Assembly: GCA_031279895.1 (NCBI GenBank)
Contig: JAITHR010000142.1
Coordinates: 1-8,524, forward strand
Length of the DNA: 8,524 nucleotides
Source of the DNA: Spirochaetaceae bacterium
GTDB taxonomy: Bacteria; Spirochaetota; Spirochaetia; Treponematales; Breznakiellaceae
Direction: 5' to 3'
Each line of letters begins with the position of its first letter. Position 1 is the stretch's first letter. The notes beneath the pieces are model-generated. The model searched no databases, was not told the DNA's origin, and saw only the letters and a program-made list of their open reading frames with translations. Shown in pieces: positions 1 through 6,388 of this stretch. The position numbers and the translations under genes are program-made.

Positions 1-1
1 T

Positions 2-346
2 ACCGGCACCGCGGCAGCCGCGTTCCACGCGAAAGCCGGCACCATCACCACTGGCGCCAGTCTGTCCCTCACCGTAACCGCCGCTTCCGACCCCGCCACC
101 GCGACCGGCTGGACTACCGATAATCCCGGCATCGGAGCTTCGGTAACGGTTACCAGCACCTCCAGCGCCCAAACCCCCGGTACGGGAACGGCTTATGTTC
201 TTGGGAACGCAAGCCTTGGCATAAAGAACTGCGCGACTGGCGCGGCCACCACCGCGGTAGTCAGCACCGCGGCAGACAGCGCGGCGGCGGGCGGCATCAA
301 AGCCGGCACCGGCAGCGCGGTAGTGATTACCGGAGCCAGCGGCTAG
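2..346 (+). CDS. C-terminal part of an Ala/Thr/Gly-rich, probably surface protein
   Basis: An open frame enters from the left edge and ends with TAG at 344-346, giving about 114 residues without a start codon, so the gene is truncated by the window. The composition is extreme: mostly Ala, Thr, Gly, Ser and Val, with a single Trp and a single Cys, and alternating small/beta-branched residues (SLSLTVTAASD, ASVTVTSTSS) typical of beta-rich extracellular repeat domains. The motif AAxxxKAGT...TGAS occurs near residue 4 and again about 89 residues later at the C-terminus, so the full protein may consist of repeats of about 90 residues; this is only suggestive. No transmembrane anchor or sortase-type signal is seen at the C-terminus. 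The intrinsic terminator 20 nt downstream confirms that this is a true gene end. No family is recognised. An adhesin-like or Ig-like repeat protein is possible but inferred from composition only. Confidence 0.6.
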   Translation, partial: TGTAAAAFHAKAGTITTGASLSLTVTAASDPATATGWTTDNPGIGASVTVTSTSSAQTPGTGTAYVLGNASLGIKNCATGAATTAVVSTAADSAAAGGIKAGTGSAVVITGASG

Positions 347-365
347 GTAACTGACTGACCCAACA

Positions 366-408
366 GGCGCGGTTCCCCCACACCACGGGGGGCCGCGCCT
401 TTCTTTTT
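366..408 (+). terminator. Rho-independent terminator of the left-edge gene
   Basis: GGCGCGG at 366-372 pairs perfectly with CCGCGCC at 393-399. The stem is extended by C5 (375-379) against the G-run at 387-392, and it is followed directly by TTTCTTTTT (400-408). It lies 20 nt past the TAG at 346. The following 409-472 contains no gene; it is GC-rich, with weak resemblance to pieces of the neighbouring repeat. Confidence 0.85.
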
Positions 409-472
409 GCGCGGCGCTCCGCCCCGAACCACCACAAGCCCCCTTACCGCGCACAACAACGCACAGCTCCCG

Positions 473-620
473 AACCGTCGGAGGTTGCGCGAAGCGTAGC
501 CGCGCCTGGGCTGTGCAAGCCCCCTAAACGGACAAGGTGTTGCACCGCTTTGAAGCAACAGGCGGCCTTGCTGGAACAGCCGGAGGCTGCGGCCATGTTT
601 GAAACCGTCGGAGACGGTTG
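473..620 (-). repeat. Hairpin-rich intergenic repeat, copy A (inverted relative to copies B and C)
   Basis: The reverse complement of this stretch shares a run of blocks, in the same order, with 5942-6217. The blocks are a GTCTCCGAC hairpin, CATGGCCGCAGCCTCCGG, GCCGCCTGTTG, GGTGCAACACC followed by TTGTCCG, and GGCGCGGCTACGCT followed by a CGCGC arm. Most blocks are small hairpins, for example AACCGTC-GGA-GACGGTT at 603-619 and CAGCC-GGA-GGCTG at 579-591. The element separates the left-edge gene from the tRNA, and its right end overlaps the tRNA promoter. Short ORFs crossing it are by-products of the repeat. The left boundary is approximate. Confidence 0.8.
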
Positions 621-647
621 ACGGGGGGGTGGGGGATGGGTTACAAT
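618..647 (+). promoter_or_regulatory. Sigma70-type promoter for the tRNA gene
   Basis: TTGACG (618-623, five of six matches to consensus) is followed by an 18-nt G-rich spacer and TACAAT (642-647, five of six). Transcription would start near 654, leaving a leader of about 11 nt before the tRNA. The -35 box overlaps the terminal hairpin of repeat copy A. Confidence 0.7.
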
Positions 648-665
648 GGGAATTGATGAGGCGCG

Positions 666-739
666 GGGCCCATAGCTCAGTTGGTCAGAGCTGCGGACTC
701 ATAATCCGTAGGTCCCTGGTTCAAGTCCAGGTGGGCCCA
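666..739 (+). tRNA. tRNA with CAT anticodon, probably tRNA-Ile2 (otherwise tRNA-Met)
   Basis: A full cloverleaf can be drawn. The acceptor GGGCCCA (666-672) pairs with TGGGCCC (732-738), with discriminator A739. The D arm is GCTC/GAGC (675-678, 688-691). The anticodon arm is GCGGA/TCCGT around loop CTCATAA, with CAT at 700-702. The T arm is CCTGG/CCAGG around TTCAAGT. CCA is not encoded. CAT anticodons belong to initiator Met, elongator Met or Ile2, where C34 is changed to lysidine by TilS. The C4-G69 and C5-G68 pairs and the TTCAAGTCC T-loop resemble E. coli tRNA-Ile2 more than tRNA-Met, so Ile2 is preferred. The Watson-Crick 1-72 pair argues against the initiator. The gene has its own promoter and no clear terminator before the TPR gene, so some read-through is possible. 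Confidence 0.9.
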
Positions 740-805
740 CTCCTTTGTCTCAGGGTATTAAAAATATTGAAAGCCACAGGCGCTAAAAGTACAGGGGAGC
801 GTACA

Positions 806-813
806 GAGGGGAG
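806..813 (+). promoter_or_regulatory. Shine-Dalgarno site fixing the TPR gene start
   Basis: GAGGGGAG lies 9 nt before the ATG at 823. An in-frame TAA at 814-816 rules out any start further upstream, and the next in-frame ATG (841) has no such site, so 823 is chosen. Further upstream only a weak promoter candidate (TTGAAA at 767-772) is visible. Confidence 0.7.
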
Positions 814-822
814 TAACCACAG

Positions 823-2385
823 ATGCATATACTCAGTTTTATGGACGCCAAACGCGAGTATGACCACACCATTGAAGACTATACCCAAGCGATAAAACTT
901 AACCCTAACACCATTGAAACGTATTCAAACCGCGGGGTGGAACATACCCATAAGGGAAAATACGCGCTCGCTATTGAAGATTTCAGCCAGGGGATAAAAC
1001 TTAATCCGGCGGACCCGGAGGTCTTCTCCAACCGCGCCGTGGCCTATGCCTCGAAAGGAGACCGGGAGCGGGCGGTTGAAGACTTTGCCAAAGCCGTCAA
1101 ACTTAACGACCGGTACGCGCTCTCGTATTACAACCGCGGCGTGTTCTATTATAAGAAAGGGGATTATGAAAAGGCCATGGAAGACTTTTCCATGGCGATA
1201 CAGTGCAACCCGGAGAACGCGCTTATGCGCTATAACCGCGGCATGGTCCACAGCGCCAAAGGGGACCCGGACCGCGCCATAGACGACTTCAGCCAGGCCG
1301 CGGCGCTGGACCCGAAATACGCGGCGGCGTTTATGAGCCGTGCGGTCATGTACGCGGCAAAAGGGGAAACCGATCAGGCGCTTCAGGAACTTACCGGCAT
1401 CATCGCCGGCCATCCCAATTACTCCGCGCCGCATATCAACCGCGGGGTTATCTACTGCGAAAAAGGGGAATACGAGCGGGCAGTGCAGGATTATACCAAG
1501 GCGCTTCAGATAAACCCGGGCCACGCGGCGGCGTTTATGAACCGCGCCGTAACGCACTACAAAAAAGGGGAATACGAGCGGGCCGTGGAAGACTGCACCG
1601 CGGCCCTCAAGTTACAGCCCGCCTACGCCCTCGCGTCAATGAACCGCGGGGTCTTTTATTACGGTCAGGGGCATTACGACCAGGCCATCGAAGATATTAC
1701 CTACGGAATCAAGTGCCGGAGCGCGTTTGCCGACGCCTACGCCAACCGGAGCGCCGCCTTTATCAGCAAAGGCAGGTACAGCCAGGCCATAGACGACGCC
1801 AGCGCCGCACTCAAAATCAATCAGAACCACCTGCTGGCCTATATCAACCGCGGCGCCGCCTTTATCCACGGGGGCCAGTACGACCGCGCCATCGAAGACT
1901 TCACCAACGGCCTCCTTTTAAGCAGCCAGACGCCGGCGCTTTATATGAACCGCAGTAACGCCTATACCCAGAAGCGCGACTACGACAAGGCCATCGCGGA
2001 CCTGAGCGCAGCCGCGGCAATCCAACCGGACAACGCGGAAATCTATACGAACCGCAGCAACGTCTATTACCATAAACGGGAGTTTGACAACGCGGTCGCC
2101 GACGCCACCAGCGCGATACGGATAGACCCCTCCCTGGCCGAGGCGTATTCAAACCGGAGCGCCGCGTATGTCCAGAAGCGGGACTACGCCAAAGCCATCG
2201 AAGACGCAAGCGCCGCTATCGAACATAATCCGGTTATGGTGGAGGCGTATATCAACCGCGGGGTCGCGTACATCCAGCTCAAAGAGTACCAGCAAGCTAT
2301 GAAAACCTTTACGGACGTGCTTAAGATAAACCCCCGCCTGCCCCAAGTCTCCGCAACCATCGAGATGCTGCGGGACCTTATCTAA
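823..2385 (+). CDS. TPR-array protein, 14 gapless repeats
   Basis: The 520-residue product consists almost entirely of tetratricopeptide repeats. After 29 N-terminal residues, which carry only the second half of a repeat (helix B, ending IKLNPN), come exactly 14 units of 34 residues (30-505) and a 15-residue C-terminal tail. The units follow a pattern close to YxNRGxxYxxKGxYxxAIEDFxxAIxxNP, with the usual TPR small and aromatic positions, and no unit has an insertion or deletion. There is no signal peptide, membrane segment or attached enzymatic domain, so it should be a soluble cytoplasmic superhelical scaffold; its partner cannot be inferred. TPR superhelices typically close about every eight repeats, so this array would make nearly two turns. 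The start is set by the Shine-Dalgarno site at 806-813. Beginning in mid-repeat suggests a lost 5' part or simply a half-repeat cap. Its stop overlaps the stop of the convergent isocitrate dehydrogenase gene. Confidence 0.92.
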   Translation: MHILSFMDAKREYDHTIEDYTQAIKLNPNTIETYSNRGVEHTHKGKYALAIEDFSQGIKLNPADPEVFSNRAVAYASKGDRERAVEDFAKAVKLNDRYALSYYNRGVFYYKKGDYEKAMEDFSMAIQCNPENALMRYNRGMVHSAKGDPDRAIDDFSQAAALDPKYAAAFMSRAVMYAAKGETDQALQELTGIIAGHPNYSAPHINRGVIYCEKGEYERAVQDYTKALQINPGHAAAFMNRAVTHYKKGEYERAVEDCTAALKLQPAYALASMNRGVFYYGQGHYDQAIEDITYGIKCRSAFADAYANRSAAFISKGRYSQAIDDASAALKINQNHLLAYINRGAAFIHGGQYDRAIEDFTNGLLLSSQTPALYMNRSNAYTQKRDYDKAIADLSAAAAIQPDNAEIYTNRSNVYYHKREFDNAVADATSAIRIDPSLAEAYSNRSAAYVQKRDYAKAIEDASAAIEHNPVMVEAYINRGVAYIQLKEYQQAMKTFTDVLKINPRLPQVSATIEMLRDLI

Positions 2386-3602
2386 TAAGCGCGGGCGGTT
2401 TCCTCCCGTACCGCGCCGATAAAAGCCTCGGCGCTCAACGGACACGGGAAGTCCGGGAAAACTCCTTCGCGCAGCCGGAAAAGGTCGCCGGTCATGGCGC
2501 CGGCCTCAATGTTCTTTATCACCGCCCCCTCCAGAACGTCCGCAAACCGCGAGAGCTCCGGCGTATGGTCAAGCTCCCCGCGCTTTCTCAAAGCGCTTGT
2601 CCAGGCGAATATCATGGCTGTCGGGTTGGTGGAAGTCTCTTCCCCGCGCAGGTAGCGGTAATAATGGCGGGAGACGGTTCCGTGCGCCGCTTCGTACTCA
2701 AAATACCCCTCAGGACTGACGAGTACGCTGGTCATCATGGCCAAAGAGCCGAACGCGGCGGACACGAGGTCGCTCAGCACGTCTCCGTCATAGTTCTTGC
2801 AGGCCCACACGAAGCCCCCCTCGGAGCGGACCGCACGGGCCGCGGCGTCGTCAATCAGCGCGTAGCGGTAGGTAAGGCCCGCGTCTTTGAAGGGCGGCGC
2901 GTATTCGGCCTCAAAGACGCGCTCGAATATATCCCGAAAGCACCGGTCGTAACACGCGGAAATCGTGTCTTTCGCGGCGAACCAGAGATCCCGCCGCGTT
3001 TCAAGGGCGTAGCTGAAACAGGCGCGGGCAAACGCCCCGATGGAGCCGTCCTTGTTGTGCGCGGCCTGAAGCACTCCGGGTCCCTCGAACGTATGCACCG
3101 CCTGGCGGAAAACCTCCCGCCCCGCGGCGGTAGTAAAGACCAGCTCCGCCTTCCCCGCCTCTTCCACGCGGTATTCAAGGCCGCCGTACACGTCCCCGTA
3201 GGCGTGGCGGGCTATGACAATGGGCTTTGCCCAGGACCTCACCGCAGGCTTCACGCAACGTACCATAATAGGCTCCCGAAACACGGTGCCGTCGAGAAAC
3301 GCCCGTATGGTGGCGTTGGGGCTGGGCCAGAGCTTTTTGAGACGGTATTCCTCAAGGCGCCGGAGGTTCGGCGTAATCGTGGCGCACTTCACCCCGACCT
3401 TATGTTCTGTAACGGCCCGCGCGGCCTCGCGGGTAACCGCGTCGGAAGTGGCGTCCCGATTGGGGAGACCGAGGTCATAATACGCGGTCCGCAAGTCAAC
3501 AAAGGGAAGAAGCAGCTCTTCTTTGATGCGCCCCCAGAGGACCCGCGCCATCTCGTCCCCGTCCATCTCGACAATCGGGCGCGTCATCGTAATTTTCGTC
3601 AT
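2382..3602 (-). CDS. icd: NADP-dependent isocitrate dehydrogenase, type II (eukaryote-like homodimeric) family
   Basis: This cytoplasmic enzyme oxidatively decarboxylates isocitrate to 2-oxoglutarate with NADP. The 406-residue sequence aligns along its whole length with human IDH1/IDH2 (VEMDGDEMAR, GVKCATITP, GTVFREPI, RHAYGDVYG, CKNYDGDVLSD, EAAHGTVSRHY, ETSTNP). Substrate and metal ligands, by comparison with human IDH1, are all present: S94, N96, R100, R109, R132, Y139, K211, D251, D274 and D278. The 2'-phosphate contacts R312 and H313 are kept, and human K260 is replaced by R259, so NADP use is expected. It is the second gene of an operon, 25 nt after the hydratase stop. AAGGAG 7-8 nt before the ATG supports the start. 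The hydratase upstream would supply isocitrate, and the pair would feed 2-oxoglutarate and NADPH to glutamate synthesis. The stop overlaps that of the TPR gene, leaving no room for a terminator between them. Confidence 0.95.
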   Translation of the reverse strand: MTKITMTRPIVEMDGDEMARVLWGRIKEELLLPFVDLRTAYYDLGLPNRDATSDAVTREAARAVTEHKVGVKCATITPNLRRLEEYRLKKLWPSPNATIRAFLDGTVFREPIMVRCVKPAVRSWAKPIVIARHAYGDVYGGLEYRVEEAGKAELVFTTAAGREVFRQAVHTFEGPGVLQAAHNKDGSIGAFARACFSYALETRRDLWFAAKDTISACYDRCFRDIFERVFEAEYAPPFKDAGLTYRYALIDDAAARAVRSEGGFVWACKNYDGDVLSDLVSAAFGSLAMMTSVLVSPEGYFEYEAAHGTVSRHYYRYLRGEETSTNPTAMIFAWTSALRKRGELDHTPELSRFADVLEGAVIKNIEAGAMTGDLFRLREGVFPDFPCPLSAEAFIGAVREETARAY

Positions 3603-3608
3603 GGTTTT

Positions 3609-3614
3609 CTCCTT
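3609..3614 (-). promoter_or_regulatory. Shine-Dalgarno site of icd
   Basis: AAGGAG on the minus strand, 6 nt upstream of the ATG at 3602, sits in the 25-nt gap after the hydratase stop (TGA, 3628-3630). The same gap has a short direct repeat (ATACCGA twice). The site allows independent initiation of icd on a shared transcript and excludes the in-frame Met6 as the likely start. Confidence 0.7.
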
Positions 3615-3627
3615 CGGTATTCGGTAT

Positions 3628-5889
3628 TCAGCGTGTTTTCCCTGTTTTCGCGTTAAGGCGGGCGGCGTAATAGTTTATAAGGCATCCGGCAAGGATAATC
3701 TCCCGCTCTTCCCGTCCAAGTTGTCCGGTATAAAGGAGAATATCCCGCGCCGCGCCGCCGCGCCGCACCAGTTTCGCGGGAAAATCCTCGTCTCCGGCGG
3801 CGATTTTCTCCGCTACCCGCGGCACGTACACCCAGTCCCCCGCATCAGCCTCAAAGACCGCGTTCCTGTCGAGGGTAAACGGCAGTATCCCCCAGTTTAT
3901 AAGGTTGGCGCGGTACCGTTTGGTGGCGTATTCGTAGCAGATATTCGCGCACCCGCCGAGAACCCGCTGGCACGAGGCGGCCTGTTCCCGCGCCGAACCG
4001 TCCCCGGGTTTCAGCGCGAAGAGCGCGGACCCGATACGCGCCGCCTGCGCTTCAGCCCCCGACCGCTCCAGTTCCCGAAAGACCGCCGCGTCTTCGCGGG
4101 ACAGCGCGCCTTCTTTGCGGCACTCCTCAAGCCTTTGGGCCTCCAGAGCCCGCGGTATATAGGCGGGATCCCGTCGGGAAAGGGTGAACCGCGCCAGAGC
4201 GAGCGGATTGGAGCGGTAGCTTGACGCTTCCCCGGAGGGAATAAGCTCGTCGGTGGTCGTAACCGGATCGCGGATAACGCCGGCAAGCAGGAGGAGGAGG
4301 TGTTCCCCCAAAGGCGCGATAGGGGGCCAGTCCGCGATATTCGGGCCGAAAACCACCTCCTCCTCGGGACGCGGACGTCCGAACCCCTGATACACCCGCT
4401 TTTCGTACAGCATTGCGGTAAAGCCCGGCGCCTTCTCCGCGGGAACCGCGTACTCAACCTCGGTGGCCGCGGTGAGAAGCCCGCCGGCTTTCGCGGTCGC
4501 GGCAATGGACCTGCCGTCCATAAGCGCCACCGCTGCGGCCTGGCCGTCTCCGGGGCGGGATCCTTCCCGATGGGGGAAGTTCCGCGTGGTATGCCGGACC
4601 GAAAGCCCGTTATGCGCCGGCACGTCCCCGGCGCCGAAACAGGGCCCGCAGAAGCAGCTCCTAAAAACCGCGCCCGCTTCCATAAGGCGCCGCTGCACCC
4701 CGTTTTCCATAGCGTTAAGCGCCACCTGCGTACTTGCGGGATAGACGGAGAGCGAAAAGGCGCCGGCGCCCACAGACGCGCCGTCGAGTATGAGCGACGC
4801 CTCCCGAATGGTATCGTACATCCCGCCGGCGCACCCCGCGATAATCCCCTGATCGGTCCGTATCCGTCCGTCCCGAACCTTGTCCCCAAGGCGCGGCGCG
4901 GCCTTTGCGCCGAACCGTGCGGCAGCGTCTTTTTCCACGGCCCGCAGGAGGTCTCCGGCGTGAAGGTTCGCCTCGGCAATAGGAAAGGCGTGTGAGGGGT
5001 GAAAGGGGAGGGCGATCATAGGCTCCGCTTCGGCAAGGTCAATCGTAACAAGACAGTGGTACTCGGCGCCCTCTTCGGGAGCGATACGCCGGTAATCCTC
5101 CGGCCTTCCGATACGCCGGTAGTAGTCCGCGACGGTCCGGTCGGTTTCCCATAGGGACGTGAGGCATCCGGTTTCGGTGGTCATCACGTCAATACCGAAC
5201 CGGAAATCCATCGGAAGCCCCGCAACCCCCGGTCCCGCGAACTCAAGGGCCTTGTTTGTAAGAAACCCGGACCCGTACACCGCGGCGCAGAGCGCAAGGG
5301 CCACGTCATGGGGCCCGACCCCGCGCTTCGGCGCGTTTTTAAGGTATATAAGCGCGATCTCCGGCGCCGCAAGGTCGTAGGTGTCCGAAAGAAGCTGTTT
5401 CACCAGTTCCGGCCCCCCCTCGCCGATGCCCATAACCCCAAGCGGCCCGTAGCGGGTGTGGCTGTCGGACCCCAGTATCATCTCCCCGGTCCGGCACGCC
5501 ATCTCCCTCGCGTACTGGTGGATGACCGCCTGATGGGACGGCACGTAAATCCCCCCGTAGCGCCGCGCCGCCGAAAGGCCGTACACGTGGTCGTCCTCGT
5601 TTATCGTGCCTCCCACCGCGCAAAGGCTGTTGTGGCAGTTCGTTAAGACGTAAGGCACCGGAAACCGCTCAAGCCCGCTGGCACGGGCGGTCTGGATGAT
5701 GCCCACATAGGTAATATCATGGGAAATCAGGCGGTCGAACGCGAGCCGGTATATGCGGTCCCGCCCGTCCGAAACGGTATGGGCCTCAAGCACGGCGCGT
5801 GTCATGGAACCGCGCCCCGGATCCCCGCCGGACCCGGCCTGCGGCACCCCGCCGCGCATGGTCACAGGTCCGCTATGCAGCGTAATCAT
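3628..5889 (-). CDS. Aconitase-family hydratase (YbhJ-like), probable aconitate hydratase
   Basis: A 753-residue [4Fe-4S] hydro-lyase of the aconitase superfamily, shorter than AcnA or AcnB and close in length to E. coli YbhJ as I recall it. Visible motifs: HQ at 124-125 and GSDSHT at 140-145 (substrate loop); TETGCLTS at 238-245, equivalent to GAEIGATTS; cluster cysteines C353, C414 and C417 (CGPC); R436 and R441 (TRNFPHR), equivalent to the mitochondrial-aconitase arginines after the cluster; and a swivel domain with DPVTTTDELIPSGE (541-554) and GDGSAREQAA (629-638), where S632 and R634 match the catalytic Ser642 and Arg644. The second serine of GSSRE is alanine (A633). ATG 5889 follows AGAGGTG by 4 nt. 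Co-transcription with icd supports citrate-isocitrate interconversion, but YbhJ-type members have not to my knowledge been firmly assigned a substrate, so another hydroxy-acid dehydration remains possible. Confidence 0.85.
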   Translation of the reverse strand: MITLHSGPVTMRGGVPQAGSGGDPGRGSMTRAVLEAHTVSDGRDRIYRLAFDRLISHDITYVGIIQTARASGLERFPVPYVLTNCHNSLCAVGGTINEDDHVYGLSAARRYGGIYVPSHQAVIHQYAREMACRTGEMILGSDSHTRYGPLGVMGIGEGGPELVKQLLSDTYDLAAPEIALIYLKNAPKRGVGPHDVALALCAAVYGSGFLTNKALEFAGPGVAGLPMDFRFGIDVMTTETGCLTSLWETDRTVADYYRRIGRPEDYRRIAPEEGAEYHCLVTIDLAEAEPMIALPFHPSHAFPIAEANLHAGDLLRAVEKDAAARFGAKAAPRLGDKVRDGRIRTDQGIIAGCAGGMYDTIREASLILDGASVGAGAFSLSVYPASTQVALNAMENGVQRRLMEAGAVFRSCFCGPCFGAGDVPAHNGLSVRHTTRNFPHREGSRPGDGQAAAVALMDGRSIAATAKAGGLLTAATEVEYAVPAEKAPGFTAMLYEKRVYQGFGRPRPEEEVVFGPNIADWPPIAPLGEHLLLLLAGVIRDPVTTTDELIPSGEASSYRSNPLALARFTLSRRDPAYIPRALEAQRLEECRKEGALSREDAAVFRELERSGAEAQAARIGSALFALKPGDGSAREQAASCQRVLGGCANICYEYATKRYRANLINWGILPFTLDRNAVFEADAGDWVYVPRVAEKIAAGDEDFPAKLVRRGGAARDILLYTGQLGREEREIILAGCLINYYAARLNAKTGKTR

Positions 5890-5910
5890 AAAGCACCTCT
5901 TTACTTTTCC

Positions 5911-5939
5911 ATCTTACCCCATCCCGCCCTCCTTTTCCA
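5911..5939 (-). promoter_or_regulatory. Promoter of the hydratase-icd operon
   Basis: Read on the minus strand, TGGAAA (5939-5934), a 17-nt G-rich spacer and TAAGAT (5916-5911) lie 22 nt before the start codon. Each box matches the sigma70 consensus at four of six positions. The ribosome site AGAGGTG is at 5900-5894. The sequence context, with a GAAACCGTCGGAGACGG hairpin and then G-rich DNA with GGGATGGG just before the -10, is the same as at the tRNA promoter (618-647). Confidence 0.5.
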
Positions 5940-5941
5940 CC

Positions 5942-6071
5942 GCCGTCTCCGACGGTTTCAAACATGGCCGCAGCCTCCGGCTGTTTTAAGCACTGTTGTT
6001 TGGTAATGGTGCAACACCGTGTCCGGTGAGCGGGCTTGTTACTGTTGAGGCGCGGCTACGCTCCGCGCAGC
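5942..6071 (+). repeat. Hairpin-rich intergenic repeat, copy B
   Basis: It starts with the CCGTC-TCC-GACGG hairpin (5944-5956), then CATGGCCGCAGCCTCCGG, GGTGCAACACC and GAGGCGCGGCTACGCTCC followed by GCGC (6047-6068). It matches the reverse complement of copy A (473-620) block by block, so A and B are inverted repeats about 5.3 kb apart that enclose the tRNA, TPR, icd and hydratase genes. Confidence 0.8.
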
Positions 6072-6217
6072 CTCCGGCGGTTTCAGCATGGCCGCAGCCT
6101 CCGGCTGTTTCAGCATGGCCGCCTGTTGTTTCCGAGTGGTGCAACACCTTGTCCGGTTACTTCACTGTTTACTGTTGAGGCGCGGCTACGCTCCGCGCCG
6201 TCTCCGGCTGTTTCATA
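6072..6217 (+). repeat. Hairpin-rich intergenic repeat, copy C (tandem with copy B)
   Basis: A direct repeat of copy B at a period of about 130 bp. GCAACACC recurs at 6011 and 6141, and ACTGTTGAGGCGCGGCTACG at 6041 and 6171. Its left part contains an additional 27-bp unit (GCAGCCTCCGGC...CATGGCC) in two copies, about 6068-6121. It ends with a perfect GGCGCGG-CTACGCT-CCGCGCC hairpin (6179-6199). The ORFs of about 60 codons crossing it have no ribosome sites or protein-like composition. Confidence 0.8.
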
Positions 6218-6388
6218 AGCTTCCTGTGCGGTGCGCCGAAGCAGTCAACGACTGGTTACAGGCGCGGGGCGGGAATCTGTAGACGAAGGCTGCGGAGACG
6301 GGCCGGAGGCGGTTTCGACCCGTAAAACCGTGGTTTCAGCGCGACATCCCCGGTAAAACGCGGTGTTTTTGAGACGTATTTTCAGGGC
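6218..6388. other. Spacer without a recognisable gene
   Basis: Nothing coding is supported here. Degenerate pieces of the hairpin repeat can be seen around 6285-6320 (CTGCGGAGACGG, CCGGAGGCGGTTTC). A plus-strand tail AEAVNDWLQARGGNL ending at 6282 reads like protein but is too short to place. Confidence 0.4.

Noticed and set aside
343..558. Minus-strand ORF of 71 codons across the terminator and repeat copy A
   Set aside because: It consists of terminator and repeat sequence, with Arg/Gly-rich composition and no ribosome site.
599..895. Plus-strand ORF of 98 codons
   Set aside because: It reads straight through the tRNA gene; its middle is a typical false translation of a tRNA.
925..1557. 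Minus-strand ORF of 210 codons opposite the TPR gene
   Set aside because: Its 34-codon periodicity mirrors the TPR repeats on the other strand; a shadow frame in GC-rich DNA.
2565..3656. Plus-strand ORF of 363 codons opposite icd
   Set aside because: The minus-strand frame is a full-length isocitrate dehydrogenase with all catalytic residues; the antisense frame has no domain features.
4011..4995. Long ORFs on both strands within the hydratase gene
   Set aside because: Arg/Pro/Ser-rich shadow frames; the hydratase frame carries all aconitase motifs.
5719..6282. Several plus-strand ORFs of 60-95 codons over repeat copies B and C
   Set aside because: They overlap one another in different frames and encode repeat hairpins; no ribosome sites.
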